Shown piece by piece: positions 7,138 to 13,881 of a stretch of DNA of 14,802 nt. The notes beneath the pieces are model-generated. The model was not told the DNA's origin. It worked only from the letters and a program-made list of their open reading frames with translations, and did not search any database. This stretch comes from JBQCEE01 sp051960575 (GTDB lineage Bacteria > Actinomycetota > Actinomycetes > Mycobacteriales > Jatrophihabitantaceae). The DNA lies in the NCBI RefSeq assembly GCF_051960575.1, contig NZ_JBQCEE010000128.1:1-14802 (forward strand), given 5' to 3'. The first letter of the stretch is position 1. Each line of letters begins with the position of its first letter. The position numbers and the translations under genes are program-made.

Positions 7138-7902
7138 ATGCTGCTGACCATCGACACCGGCAACACCAACACCGTCCTCGGCGTCTTCGACGGCACCGAC
7201 CTGCAACATTCGTGGCGGATCAAGTCCGACGCCCGCACGACGGCGGACGAGCTGGCGCTCATGTTCCGGGGGCTGCTCGCCGACGTGCCGATCACCGGGA
7301 TCGCCGCCTGCTCGACCGTGCCGGCCGTCATGCGCGAGCTGCGCACGATGCTGGCGCGCTACTACGACCACCTGCCGACCGTGCTCGTCGAACCCGGGGT
7401 GCGCACCGGCGTCAGCGTGCTCACGGACAACCCGAAGGAGGTCGGTACCGACCGCATCTGCAACACCGCGGCCGCCTACCACCTGGTGCAGGGCCCGTGC
7501 ATCGTCGTCGACTTCGGCACCTCGACCAACTTCGACGTGGTCAGCCCGCGCGGCGAGTTCCTCGGCGGCGCGCTCGCCCCGGGCATCGAGATCTCGCTCG
7601 ACGCTCTCGCCGCCCGTGCCGCCCAGCTGCGCAAGGTCGAGCTCGTCGCGCCGCGCAGCCCGATCGGCAAGAACACCGTCGAGTCGCTGCAGTCGGGCAT
7701 CCTCTACGGCTTCGCCGGCCAGGTCGACGGCCTGGTCAGGCGGCTGCGGCACGCGCTCGACCCGCAGCGTCCGGACGAGGTCGAAGTGATCGCCACCGGT
7801 GGCCTGGCGACGCTGGTGGTCGACCACAGCGAGACGGTCACCCGTTACGAACCCGACCTGACCCTGCTGGGTCTGCGTCTCATCTTCGACCGCAACGTCT
7901 GA
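7138..7902 (+). CDS. coaX: Type III pantothenate kinase
   Basis: Phosphorylates pantothenate, the first committed step of CoA synthesis. Type III enzymes have an actin-like ATPase fold, need a monovalent cation and are not inhibited by CoA (family knowledge). The 254-residue sequence has the phosphate loop DTGNTNTVLGVF (from residue 6), TDNPKEVGTDRI with the likely catalytic Asp105, VVDFGTSTNFDVV (Asp125), GGALAPGIEISLDAL and GKNTVESLQSGILYGF, then the late ATATGGL-type turn VIATGGLATLV. GAGG lies 5 bases before ATG 7138. It follows panC, nadB and nadC in the same operon, so pantothenate made by PanC is used directly here. It may not be the only pantothenate kinase of the cell (a CoaA could be elsewhere). 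Confidence 0.96.
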   Translation: MLLTIDTGNTNTVLGVFDGTDLQHSWRIKSDARTTADELALMFRGLLADVPITGIAACSTVPAVMRELRTMLARYYDHLPTVLVEPGVRTGVSVLTDNPKEVGTDRICNTAAAYHLVQGPCIVVDFGTSTNFDVVSPRGEFLGGALAPGIEISLDALAARAAQLRKVELVAPRSPIGKNTVESLQSGILYGFAGQVDGLVRRLRHALDPQRPDEVEVIATGGLATLVVDHSETVTRYEPDLTLLGLRLIFDRNV

Positions 7903-7912
7903 GGGACTGTTC

Positions 7913-8818
7913 ATGGATCTGCGCATCTTCGTCGAACCGCAGCAGGGCGCGAGCTACGACGACCAGCTCCGCATGGCGCGGAAGGCCGAGGACCTCGGCT
8001 TCGACGCCTTCTTCCGCAGCGACCACTACCTCGCGATGGGGGTCGAGGGGCTGCCCGGGCCGACCGACGCCTGGCTCACCCTCGCCGCCCTGGCGCGCGA
8101 GACGTCGCGGATCCGCCTCGGCACGCTCGTCTCACCGGCGACGTTCCGCCTGCCCGGGCCGCTCGCGATCAGCGTCGCGCAGGTCGACGAGATGAGCGGT
8201 GGACGCGTCGAGCTCGGCCTCGGCGCCGGCTGGTACGAGGCCGAGCACGTGGCCTACGGCATCCCCTTCTTCGAGACCGGCGAGCGCTTCGACCGGTTCG
8301 CCGAGCAGGTCGAGATCATCGACGGTCTGCTGACGACACCGGCGGGCAGCAGCTACTCGTTCGACGGCCGCTACTACACGCTGACCGACTCGCCCGCGCT
8401 GCCGAAGCCGGTGCAGTCGCCGCGCCCGCCGATGATCCTCGGCGGTGCCGCGCGCAAGCGGGGCGCCGCGCTCGCCGCCAACTTCGCCGACGAGTACAAC
8501 GTCGCCTTCCAGGGGGTGGACGAGACCCGGACGGTGTTCGAGCGCGTGCGCGAGGCGGCGTCGCACACCGGCCGCCGGCTCGTGTACTCGGTCGCGCAGG
8601 TCGCGTGCGTCGCCGAGGACGAGGCGACGTTCGAGCGCCGCGCCGCCGCCATCGGACGCGAACCGGCCGAGCTCCGCGCGAACGGCCTCGCCGGCACCCT
8701 CGCCGAGGCCCGCGAGCGGCTAGCCCGCTTCGCCGACCTCGGCGCGACCCGCGTCTACCTGCAGGTGCTCGACCTCGCCGACCTCGACCACCTCGAGCTG
8801 CTCGCCGAGCTGCAGTAG
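7913..8818 (+). CDS. Luciferase-like (LLM class) F420-dependent oxidoreductase
   Basis: A 301-residue TIM-barrel flavin/F420 enzyme of the bacterial luciferase superfamily. The sequence closely follows the TIGR03560 (Rv1855c-like) type: IFVEPQQGASYDDQL, FDAFFRSDHYLAMG, GPTDAWLTLAALARETSRI and LGTLVSPATFRLPGPLAI. These are followed by MSGGRVELGLGAGWYEAEH and RPPMILGGAARKRG. Assignment to F420 rather than FMN rests on family knowledge, and the substrate is unknown. It is the last gene of the cofactor operon: GAGGGA lies 6 bases before the ATG, and the gap from coaX is 10 bases. The stop is 1 base from the stop of the convergent ABC permease, with no room for a separate terminator. Confidence 0.9.
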   Translation: MDLRIFVEPQQGASYDDQLRMARKAEDLGFDAFFRSDHYLAMGVEGLPGPTDAWLTLAALARETSRIRLGTLVSPATFRLPGPLAISVAQVDEMSGGRVELGLGAGWYEAEHVAYGIPFFETGERFDRFAEQVEIIDGLLTTPAGSSYSFDGRYYTLTDSPALPKPVQSPRPPMILGGAARKRGAALAANFADEYNVAFQGVDETRTVFERVREAASHTGRRLVYSVAQVACVAEDEATFERRAAAIGREPAELRANGLAGTLAEARERLARFADLGATRVYLQVLDLADLDHLELLAELQ

Positions 8819-8819
8819 C

Positions 8820-9566
8820 TCACACGCGGCGGGTGTCGCGGCGGTAGGTCCACATCGCGAAGACGGCGCAGACGACGAACCAGCCGGCGATCACGAGCCA
8901 GCCCTCGGTGCCCCAGGGGTCGCCGCTGCCGCCGAGACCGACGCGGCCCGCCGCGGTGAGCCAGTACGACGGCAGCAGCTTGCAGAACTCGACGAACGCG
9001 CCGTGCCCGGTGATCGGGAACCAGGTGCCGCCGAGGAACGCGAACAGCGACGACGCGCCGCCGAGTGCGGGCCCCATCGAGTCGACGGTGAGCAGGTGCC
9101 CGAGCGCGATCCCGAGCGCGGCGAACGGCGCGATCGCCACGAGCACCAGCAGGCTCATGTGCAGCCAGTTCGCGGCCGACAGCCGCACGCCGAGGGTGAG
9201 GCCGGCGGCGTAGAGCAGGATCATCGAGCTGAGCACCATGAGGTAGCCGGTGACGATCTTGGTGCGGAAGTACTGCCGCGGCGTCAGCGGTGTGAGCCGC
9301 AACTGCCGCGACCAGCCGACCTGCCGTTCCGCCGCGATGCGGGCGCCGGTGCTGAGCGCGGCCACCATGCCGCCGAACGACAGCAGCCCGACCATGTAGA
9401 ACAGCGGGGCGCCGATGCCGGCCTGCTTCAGGAAGGTGTTGCTGTTCCGGTTCGGCGTCGCCAGCAGGTAGTACATGATGATCGGGATCCCGATCGAGAA
9501 GATGAACGCGCGCTTGTTGCGGAACGTGCGCAGCACCTCGAACTTGAGGTAGGTCGCCGTGGTCAT
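8820..9566 (-). CDS. ABC-2 type exporter, membrane permease subunit (DrrB-like)
   Basis: A 248-residue integral membrane protein that pairs with the ATPase encoded just upstream. The start MTTATYLKFEVLRTFRNKR, with a basic cytoplasmic end, is typical of ABC-2 permeases. Six hydrophobic segments can be seen: FIFSIGIPIIMYYLLA, LFYMVGLLSFGGMVAAL, MVLSSMILLYAAGLTLG, MSLLVLVAIAPFAALGIAL, a segment around GGASSLFAFLGGTWFP, and WLVIAGWFVVCAVFAMW. ERQVGWSRQLRLTPLTPRQY after the second segment is the ABC-2 coupling-helix region. Its ATG overlaps the ATPase stop by 4 bases (ATGA). The cargo (drug, lipid or other) cannot be told. Confidence 0.9.
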   Translation of the reverse strand: MTTATYLKFEVLRTFRNKRAFIFSIGIPIIMYYLLATPNRNSNTFLKQAGIGAPLFYMVGLLSFGGMVAALSTGARIAAERQVGWSRQLRLTPLTPRQYFRTKIVTGYLMVLSSMILLYAAGLTLGVRLSAANWLHMSLLVLVAIAPFAALGIALGHLLTVDSMGPALGGASSLFAFLGGTWFPITGHGAFVEFCKLLPSYWLTAAGRVGLGGSGDPWGTEGWLVIAGWFVVCAVFAMWTYRRDTRRV

Positions 9567-10489
9567 GCGTCCTCCTCGGCCGTCATCTGCAGGAACGCCT
9601 CCTCGAGCCCGGCACCGGTGACCTCGATGTCGCGGGCGGCCGGGCAGGCCGGCAGCAGCGCCCGCAGCGCGGTGTCCGAGTCGGTGCACTGCAGGATCAC
9701 CGCCTCGCCGCGCGTGTCGACGCTGCTGACCCCCGGCAGCGCCCGCAGCGCCGCGAGGTCCGCGTCGGGCAGCGTGGCGCGGATCGTCCGCAGGCCCACC
9801 GTCGCCTTGATCTCCGTCGCCGGCCCGTCGGCGACGACCCGGCCGTGCGCCATGAGGATGATCCGGTCGGCGTAGGCGTCGGCCTCCTCGAGGTAGTGGG
9901 TCGCGAACAGCACCGTCTTCCCGCGGGCGGCGAAGGTGCGCATCGTCGCCCAGAAGTCGCGCCGCGCCTCGACGTCCATCGCCACGGTCGGCTCGTCGAG
10001 CACCAGCAGGTCGGGGTTGCTGATGAGCGCGATGGCGAAGCGCAGCCGCTGCGTCTGGCCGCCCGACAGCTTGGTGGTGCGGCGCGCGACCAGGTCGCCG
10101 ATGCGGGTCAGCTCGACCACCTCGTCCACCGGCAGCGGACGCGGGTACAGGCTCGCGACCATCTCGAGCATCTCGCGCACCGACAGGTCGCTGATCAGCC
10201 CGCCCGTCTGCAGCATCGCCCCGACCGCGCCGGCGGCCACGGCGTCCTGTGGCGAGCGCCCGAAGACGCTGATCGACCCGGCGTCGGGCGGCAGCAGGCC
10301 GAGCAGCATGTCGATGGTCGTCGACTTGCCGGCGCCGTTCGGGCCCAGCAGCGCGACGGTCTCGCCGGCGCCGATCGTGACGTCGATCCCGCGCACGGCC
10401 TGCACGGGTCCGGCAGGGGTGCGGAAGGACTTCGTGAGCCCCTGCAGCACGATGCCGGTGTCCGTTCGTTTCAGGACGGATGTGGTCAT
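9563..10489 (-). CDS. ABC exporter ATP-binding subunit (DrrA-like)
   Basis: A 308-residue ATPase that powers the adjacent permease. Motifs in order: Walker A GPNGAGKST (49-57), Q-loop around Gln94 (AMLQTGG), signature LSGGQTQRLRFA (141-152), Walker B LLVLDEPT (161-168) and switch His198 (LFATHYLEEAD). A C-terminal extension after residue about 225, with the end GLEEAFLQMTAEEDA, is typical of the drug/lipid-export (DrrA/CcmA-type) subfamily. ATG 10489 was chosen because AAGGTG lies 6 bases before it and the family homology starts there. The frame stays open far upstream into lysS, but that extension is antisense and without homology. The gene diverges from lysS across 130 bases. No clear -10 box was found. 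Confidence 0.95.
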   Translation of the reverse strand: MTTSVLKRTDTGIVLQGLTKSFRTPAGPVQAVRGIDVTIGAGETVALLGPNGAGKSTTIDMLLGLLPPDAGSISVFGRSPQDAVAAGAVGAMLQTGGLISDLSVREMLEMVASLYPRPLPVDEVVELTRIGDLVARRTTKLSGGQTQRLRFAIALISNPDLLVLDEPTVAMDVEARRDFWATMRTFAARGKTVLFATHYLEEADAYADRIILMAHGRVVADGPATEIKATVGLRTIRATLPDADLAALRALPGVSSVDTRGEAVILQCTDSDTALRALLPACPAARDIEVTGAGLEEAFLQMTAEEDA

Positions 10490-10606
10490 GGCAGACACCT
10501 TGGCCCAGCCGCCCCCCCAACAGCCAGAGGGTTTGCCCTGATCTTCGACGCGAGTCGCGGACACCACCGTGCGCGGCGGCGCGTCCGTGCCGGTGGCGGC
10601 GCCGAA

Positions 10607-10612
10607 TAGGGT
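10607..10612 (+). promoter_or_regulatory. -10 box TAGGGT of leaderless lysS
   Basis: TAGGGT lies 7 bases before GTG 10620 and no ribosome binding site is present, so transcription is expected to start on the first codon. The same hexamer at nearly the same distance (6 bases) precedes the DUF2520 gene at 2943. No convincing -35 is seen. Confidence 0.5.
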
Positions 10613-10619
10613 CGACGGC

Positions 10620-12131
10620 GTGACCGACCAGCCGGACGCCACCACCGACCCCACCGACGACCTGCCCGAGCAGCTCCGCGTGCGGCGCGCCAAGTACGAC
10701 CGGCTGAGCGCCTCGCCCGCGACCGAGCCGTTCCCGGTCGGGGTGCCGCGCACGCACACCCTCGCCGCGGTGCGCGCCGCCCACCCCGAGCTGCCCGCGG
10801 GCGAGGAGACGGGCGAGCAGGTCGGCGTCGCCGGCCGCGTGATCTTCGTGCGCAACACCGGGCGGCTCTGCTTCGCGATGCTGCGCGAGGGCGAGGCCGA
10901 GCTGCAGGTGATGCTGTCGGAGGCCCGCGTGGGTGCCGACGCGCTCGCGCAGTGGAAGGCCGACGTCGACCTCGGCGACATCGTCTTCGTGGCCGGCGAG
11001 GTCGTCGCGTCCAAGCGCGGCGAACTGTCGGTCATGGCCGACGGGTGGCGCATGGCGGCGAAGGCGATGCGTCCGTTGCCGGTCGCGCACAAGCCGTTGT
11101 CGGAGGAGACGCGCGTCCGGCAGCGATATGTCGATCTCATCGTCCGGCCGGAGGCGCGCGCGATGGTGCGCACCCGCGCCGAGGTGCTGCGGTCACTGCG
11201 CGAGACGTTCCACCGGCTCGGCTATCTCGAGGTCGAGACGCCGATCCTGCAGGTCGTGCACGGGGGCGCGGCCGCGCGTCCGTTTCACACGCATCTCAAT
11301 GCCTTCGATCTCGACATGTCCCTGCGAATCGCGACCGAGCTGTATCTGAAACGGTGCATCGTCGGCGGGATCGAGAAGGTGTACGAGATCGGTCCCGCAT
11401 TCCGCAACGAGGGCGTCGATTCGACGCACTCGCCCGAATACACGTTGCTCGAGGCCTACGAGGCGTTCGGCGATTACGACACCATGGCGGCGCTGACGCG
11501 CACGCTGATCCTGGACGCCGCCGAGGCCACCGGAGTCGCCGAGCCGCACACCGGCGACGGCACCTCCATCGACCTGTCGGGCGAATGGCGCAGCGTCACG
11601 ATCCACGACGCGGTGGCCGAGGCCGTCGGCGAGCCGGTCACGCCCGACACCGGGGTCGCCGAGCTGACCCGCCACGCCGAGCGCCTCGGCGTCGCGCTGC
11701 AGCCCGGCTGGGACGCGGGCGAGATCGTGCTCGAACTGTTCGAGAAGCTGGTCGAGCACACGCTGGTGCAGCCGACCTTCGTCAAGGACTACCCGGTGTC
11801 CGTGCGCCCGCTGGCCCGCCCGCACCGCGACGACCCGCGGCTGGCCGAGGCGTGGGACCTGATCATCGGCGGCGTCGAGATCGCGCCGGCCTACTCGGAG
11901 CTCGTCGACCCGGTCGAGCAACGCTCGCGGCTGGTCGCGCAGTCGCTCGCCGCGGCCGCCGGCGACCCCGAGGCGATGCAACAGGACGAGGACTTCCTGC
12001 GGGCGCTCGAAAACGGCATGCCGCCCACCGGCGGGCTCGGCATGGGCGTCGACCGATTGGTGATGCTGCTGACCGGCAAGGGCATTCGCGAAACGATCCT
12101 GTTCCCGTTGCTCAAACCCGAGATCGGTTGA
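10620..12131 (+). CDS. lysS: Lysine-tRNA ligase (class II)
   Basis: Charges tRNA-Lys with lysine. 503 residues, the usual length. An N-terminal OB-fold anticodon-binding domain (about 65-150, with VAGRVIFVRNTGRLCFAML) precedes the class II catalytic core. Motif 1 is around LGYLEVETPIL (200-210). VHGGAAARPFHTHLNAFD and LRIATELYLKR follow. Motif 2 is FRNEGVDSTHSPEYTLLEAY (261-280), and motif 3 is GGLGMGVDRLVMLLTG (471-486). The C-terminal half has IGGVEIAPAYSELVDPVEQR, a variant of the canonical EIANAYSELNDP. Start chosen at GTG 10620 because of the -10 box, which excludes a longer frame back to 10569. Codon use between about 11125 and 11480 is less G/C-biased at third positions (TAT, GAT, CAT, AAT, AAA, TTT) than the rest. 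It sits upstream of lsr2, as in mycobacteria. Confidence 0.96.
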   Translation: MTDQPDATTDPTDDLPEQLRVRRAKYDRLSASPATEPFPVGVPRTHTLAAVRAAHPELPAGEETGEQVGVAGRVIFVRNTGRLCFAMLREGEAELQVMLSEARVGADALAQWKADVDLGDIVFVAGEVVASKRGELSVMADGWRMAAKAMRPLPVAHKPLSEETRVRQRYVDLIVRPEARAMVRTRAEVLRSLRETFHRLGYLEVETPILQVVHGGAAARPFHTHLNAFDLDMSLRIATELYLKRCIVGGIEKVYEIGPAFRNEGVDSTHSPEYTLLEAYEAFGDYDTMAALTRTLILDAAEATGVAEPHTGDGTSIDLSGEWRSVTIHDAVAEAVGEPVTPDTGVAELTRHAERLGVALQPGWDAGEIVLELFEKLVEHTLVQPTFVKDYPVSVRPLARPHRDDPRLAEAWDLIIGGVEIAPAYSELVDPVEQRSRLVAQSLAAAAGDPEAMQQDEDFLRALENGMPPTGGLGMGVDRLVMLLTGKGIRETILFPLLKPEIG

Positions 12132-12155
12132 TCGATTCGCCGGTGCATTTCGCCA

Positions 12156-12168
12156 TGACACATTGTCA
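12156..12168. repeat. Short inverted repeat TGACACATTGTCA upstream of lsr2
   Basis: Perfect 5-base arms TGACA/TGTCA around CAT lie in the 106-base lysS-lsr2 gap, in a locally A/T-richer stretch. The right arm could also read as a -35-like TTGTCA (12163-12168), but the distance to the TATCGT box is then too long (27 bases). It may be an operator. Function unproven. Confidence 0.3.
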
Positions 12169-12195
12169 GCGGAACTCCGTGTCGAACTCGTGCGT

Positions 12196-12201
12196 TATCG
12201 T
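12196..12201 (+). promoter_or_regulatory. Possible -10 box TATCGT for lsr2
   Basis: TATCGT fits TANNNT and would give an untranslated leader of about 30 bases carrying the AAAGGA ribosome binding site (12226-12231) before ATG 12238. No good -35 is present at 16-18 bases. lsr2 could also be read through from lysS. Confidence 0.3.
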
Positions 12202-12237
12202 GACGACGCATTTCCCCGCAGCCGCAAAGGACCCGGA

Positions 12238-12585
12238 ATGGCGCAGCAGCACATCGTCCAGTTGATCGACGACATCGACGAGTCCCCGGCCGACGAAACG
12301 GTGTCGTTCGCGCTCGACGGCAATCGGTACGAGATCGACCTGTCGGCCGCGAACGCCGCGAAACTGCGCGAGGCGATGGCGCTCTACGTCGCGCACGCCC
12401 GCCGCGAGGGTGGCCGCCCGGCCCGGGCGAACGGCACCGCGCGGCGCGCCGCCGGCCGGTCGGCCCGCAGCGACCGCGAGCAGACCCAGGCCATCCGCGA
12501 GTGGGCGCGGCAGAACGGGTTCACGGTCGGCGAGAAGGGCCGCATCCCGGCCACCGTGCTCGAGGCGTACCACTCGCAGAACTGA
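12238..12585 (+). CDS. lsr2: Lsr2-family nucleoid-associated xenogeneic silencer
   Basis: Small DNA-bridging protein that binds the minor groove of AT-rich DNA and silences foreign genes. 115 residues. The N-terminal dimerisation domain (QHIVQLIDDID, ADETVSFALDGNRYEIDLS) is joined by an Arg/Ala/Gly-rich linker (about 55-78) to the DNA-binding domain SDREQTQAIREWARQNGFTV followed by GRIPATVLEAYHSQN. The AT-hook-like RGR of M. tuberculosis Lsr2 is KGR here (100-102), a conservative change. ATG 12238 was chosen over upstream starts because AAAGGA lies 6 bases before it and MAxxHIVxLIDD is the family start. The lysS-lsr2-(...)-clpC order matches the mycobacterial locus. Actinobacteria may carry further lsr2 paralogues elsewhere. 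Confidence 0.96.
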   Translation: MAQQHIVQLIDDIDESPADETVSFALDGNRYEIDLSAANAAKLREAMALYVAHARREGGRPARANGTARRAAGRSARSDREQTQAIREWARQNGFTVGEKGRIPATVLEAYHSQN

Positions 12586-12594
12586 GCTGCCCGT

Positions 12595-12625
12595 GCACTG
12601 AGGCGGGCGGAGCCCGCCTCAGTGC
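12595..12625. terminator. Bidirectional terminator hairpin between lsr2 and the dienelactone hydrolase gene
   Basis: A perfect 14-base inverted repeat, GCACTGAGGCGGGC (12595-12608) and GCCCGCCTCAGTGC (12612-12625), has a 3-base loop GGA. It lies between two convergent genes and should work for both strands. There is no T-tract on either side, as is common for GC-rich actinobacterial terminators. The right arm contains the TGA stop of the minus-strand gene (12621-12619). Confidence 0.85.
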
Positions 12626-13332
12626 AGATGCTCGCCGAAGAAGGTCTCGATGCGCTGCCAGGCGTCGGCGGCCGCGGTCGGCTCCGGCCCGACGTTCGCG
12701 ACCCTGAGCAGCGGACGCAACAGGCTCGGCCCGTTCGGGGCGTCGTTGAGGAACGAGTGGCCGGCGCTCGGGTACTCCTTGACGTCGTGCTCGACGCCCG
12801 CCCGGGTGAGCCCGCGCTCGAGCTTCGCGGCGGCGCCGCGCAGGCTGGTGTCCTTCATCCCGTAGCTCGCGACGATCGGGCAGGCGCCCTGCAGCACGGC
12901 GTCGAGGTCCTTCGGCAGCACCCCGTAGTTCACCGACGACGCGTCGAACCCGCGCTGCGCGGTCAGCAGCGCGAACGCGCCGCCCATGCAGAAGCCGATG
13001 ACCCCGACCTTCCCGGTGCAGTCCGGGTGCCCGGCCAGCGCCACGCGCGCCGCCTCGATGTCGGCGAAGGCCTTGCCGCGTCCGGACGCGATCGAGCGGA
13101 ACGCGCCGATCACGCACCGCACGGTGCTGCCGTCGGTGAACAGGTCGGGCGCCAGCGCGAGGTAGCCCGCGGCGGCCAGTCGGTCGGCCTGGCGCTTGAC
13201 GACGTCGTCCAGCCCGAACGCCTCGTGGATGACGACGACGCCCGGCCACGGCCCGTCGCCCGCCGGAAGTGCGAGGTGGCCGGTCAGGTGTCGGGAGCCC
13301 CCGACCGGGCTGCCGAGATCGAACGCGGGCAT
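12619..13332 (-). CDS. Dienelactone hydrolase family alpha/beta hydrolase
   Basis: A 237-residue cytosolic alpha/beta hydrolase. The catalytic triad of the family is visible: Cys115 in IGFCMGGAF, Asp161 in SYGMKDTSL and His192 in SAGHSFLND. Glu36 in VVIHEAFGL is the conserved glutamate of dienelactone hydrolases, which holds the cysteine inactive until substrate binds. PDLFTDG and VRCVIGAFRS follow the oxyanion region. Hydrolysis of an ester or lactone is expected. The true substrate is unknown, and no catechol-degradation genes are nearby. AGGAG lies 6 bases before ATG 13332, a strong ribosome binding site unlike the leaderless genes here. It diverges from panD across 114 bases and ends inside the terminator it shares with lsr2. 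It breaks up the usual lsr2-clpC neighbourhood. Confidence 0.93.
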   Translation of the reverse strand: MPAFDLGSPVGGSRHLTGHLALPAGDGPWPGVVVIHEAFGLDDVVKRQADRLAAAGYLALAPDLFTDGSTVRCVIGAFRSIASGRGKAFADIEAARVALAGHPDCTGKVGVIGFCMGGAFALLTAQRGFDASSVNYGVLPKDLDAVLQGACPIVASYGMKDTSLRGAAAKLERGLTRAGVEHDVKEYPSAGHSFLNDAPNGPSLLRPLLRVANVGPEPTAAADAWQRIETFFGEHLH

Positions 13333-13446
13333 GTGCTTCTCCTCACCGGGGCAGGCGCCGGAACCGACGCGAAACCTAACCTGTTGCGACCAGGACAGTC
13401 CGAGCGTCCATCCGCAGTCCGGAGGGCGACCGTCTGGAGGTTCCGT

Positions 13447-13845
13447 ATGAGCGGCATGTACCGCCACATGTTCAAGAGCAAGATCCACCGGGCCACGGTG
13501 ACGAAGGCCGACCTGCACTACGTCGGCTCGGTCACCATCGACGCCGACCTCATGGACGCCAGCGACCTGCTGCCCGGCGAGCAGGTGGCCATCGTCGACG
13601 TCACCAACGGGGCCCGGCTCGAGACCTATGTCATCGAGGGCGAGCGGGGCTCGGGCGTCATCGGCATCAACGGCGCCGCCGCCCACCTGGTGCACGAGGG
13701 CGACCTCGTGATCATCATCAGCTACGCGATGCTTCCGGACGTCGAGGCGAAGGCCTACGTCCCGAAGGTCGTGCTCGTGGACGCCGCCAACCGCGTGCAG
13801 CACGAGGGCTCGGAGCTCGCGTACCCGGGCGTGCTGCCCGCCTGA
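13447..13845 (+). CDS. panD: Aspartate 1-decarboxylase precursor
   Basis: Makes beta-alanine from L-aspartate for PanC. The 132-residue proenzyme cleaves itself between Gly27 and Ser28 (HYVGSVTID), turning the serine into the pyruvoyl cofactor. Other family blocks are MFKSKIHRATVTKADL before the site, IVDVTNGARLETYVIEG, GVIGINGAAAHLVHEGD and LVIIISYAML. The pattern is complete. ATG 13447 has GGAGG 6 bases upstream, while ATG 13456 and 13468 are less well placed. It stands alone between a dienelactone hydrolase and clpC, about 8.8 kb from panC, whereas panC-panD adjacency is common. It diverges from the hydrolase, so it probably has its own promoter in 13333-13446, though I could not identify a clear -10. 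Confidence 0.96.
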   Translation: MSGMYRHMFKSKIHRATVTKADLHYVGSVTIDADLMDASDLLPGEQVAIVDVTNGARLETYVIEGERGSGVIGINGAAAHLVHEGDLVIIISYAMLPDVEAKAYVPKVVLVDAANRVQHEGSELAYPGVLPA

Positions 13846-13881
13846 GGTCCCGCCGCCCGCCCCGTCCACAGCCCCGGGGCG

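Noticed and set aside
5225..7147. A 640-codon open frame on the plus strand overlapping nadB and nadC
   Set aside because: The product is Arg/Ser/Ala-rich noise in a shifted frame, while NadB and NadC motifs lie in the correct frames over the whole stretch.
10520..10545. AGGGTTTGCCCT near the ATPase start as an operator
   Set aside because: Only 4-base arms around a 4-base loop. Such short dyads are expected by chance in GC-rich DNA.
10569..10619. Longer lysS start at 10569
   Set aside because: The added residues have no family match and the -10 box TAGGGT would lie inside the coding region. GTG 10620 fits a leaderless start.
10490..11173. N-terminal extension of the DrrA-like ATPase back into lysS
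   Set aside because: The extension is antisense to lysS, lacks homology, and a good ribosome binding site precedes ATG 10489, where family homology begins.
12163..12237. Upstream lsr2 start at 12163
   Set aside because: It would place the AAAGGA ribosome binding site inside the coding region, and the extra residues are absent from the family.
12622..13446. Open frame upstream of and in frame with panD, giving a 407-residue protein
   Set aside because: It is antisense to the dienelactone hydrolase with its intact catalytic triad. PanD homology and GGAGG place the start at 13447.
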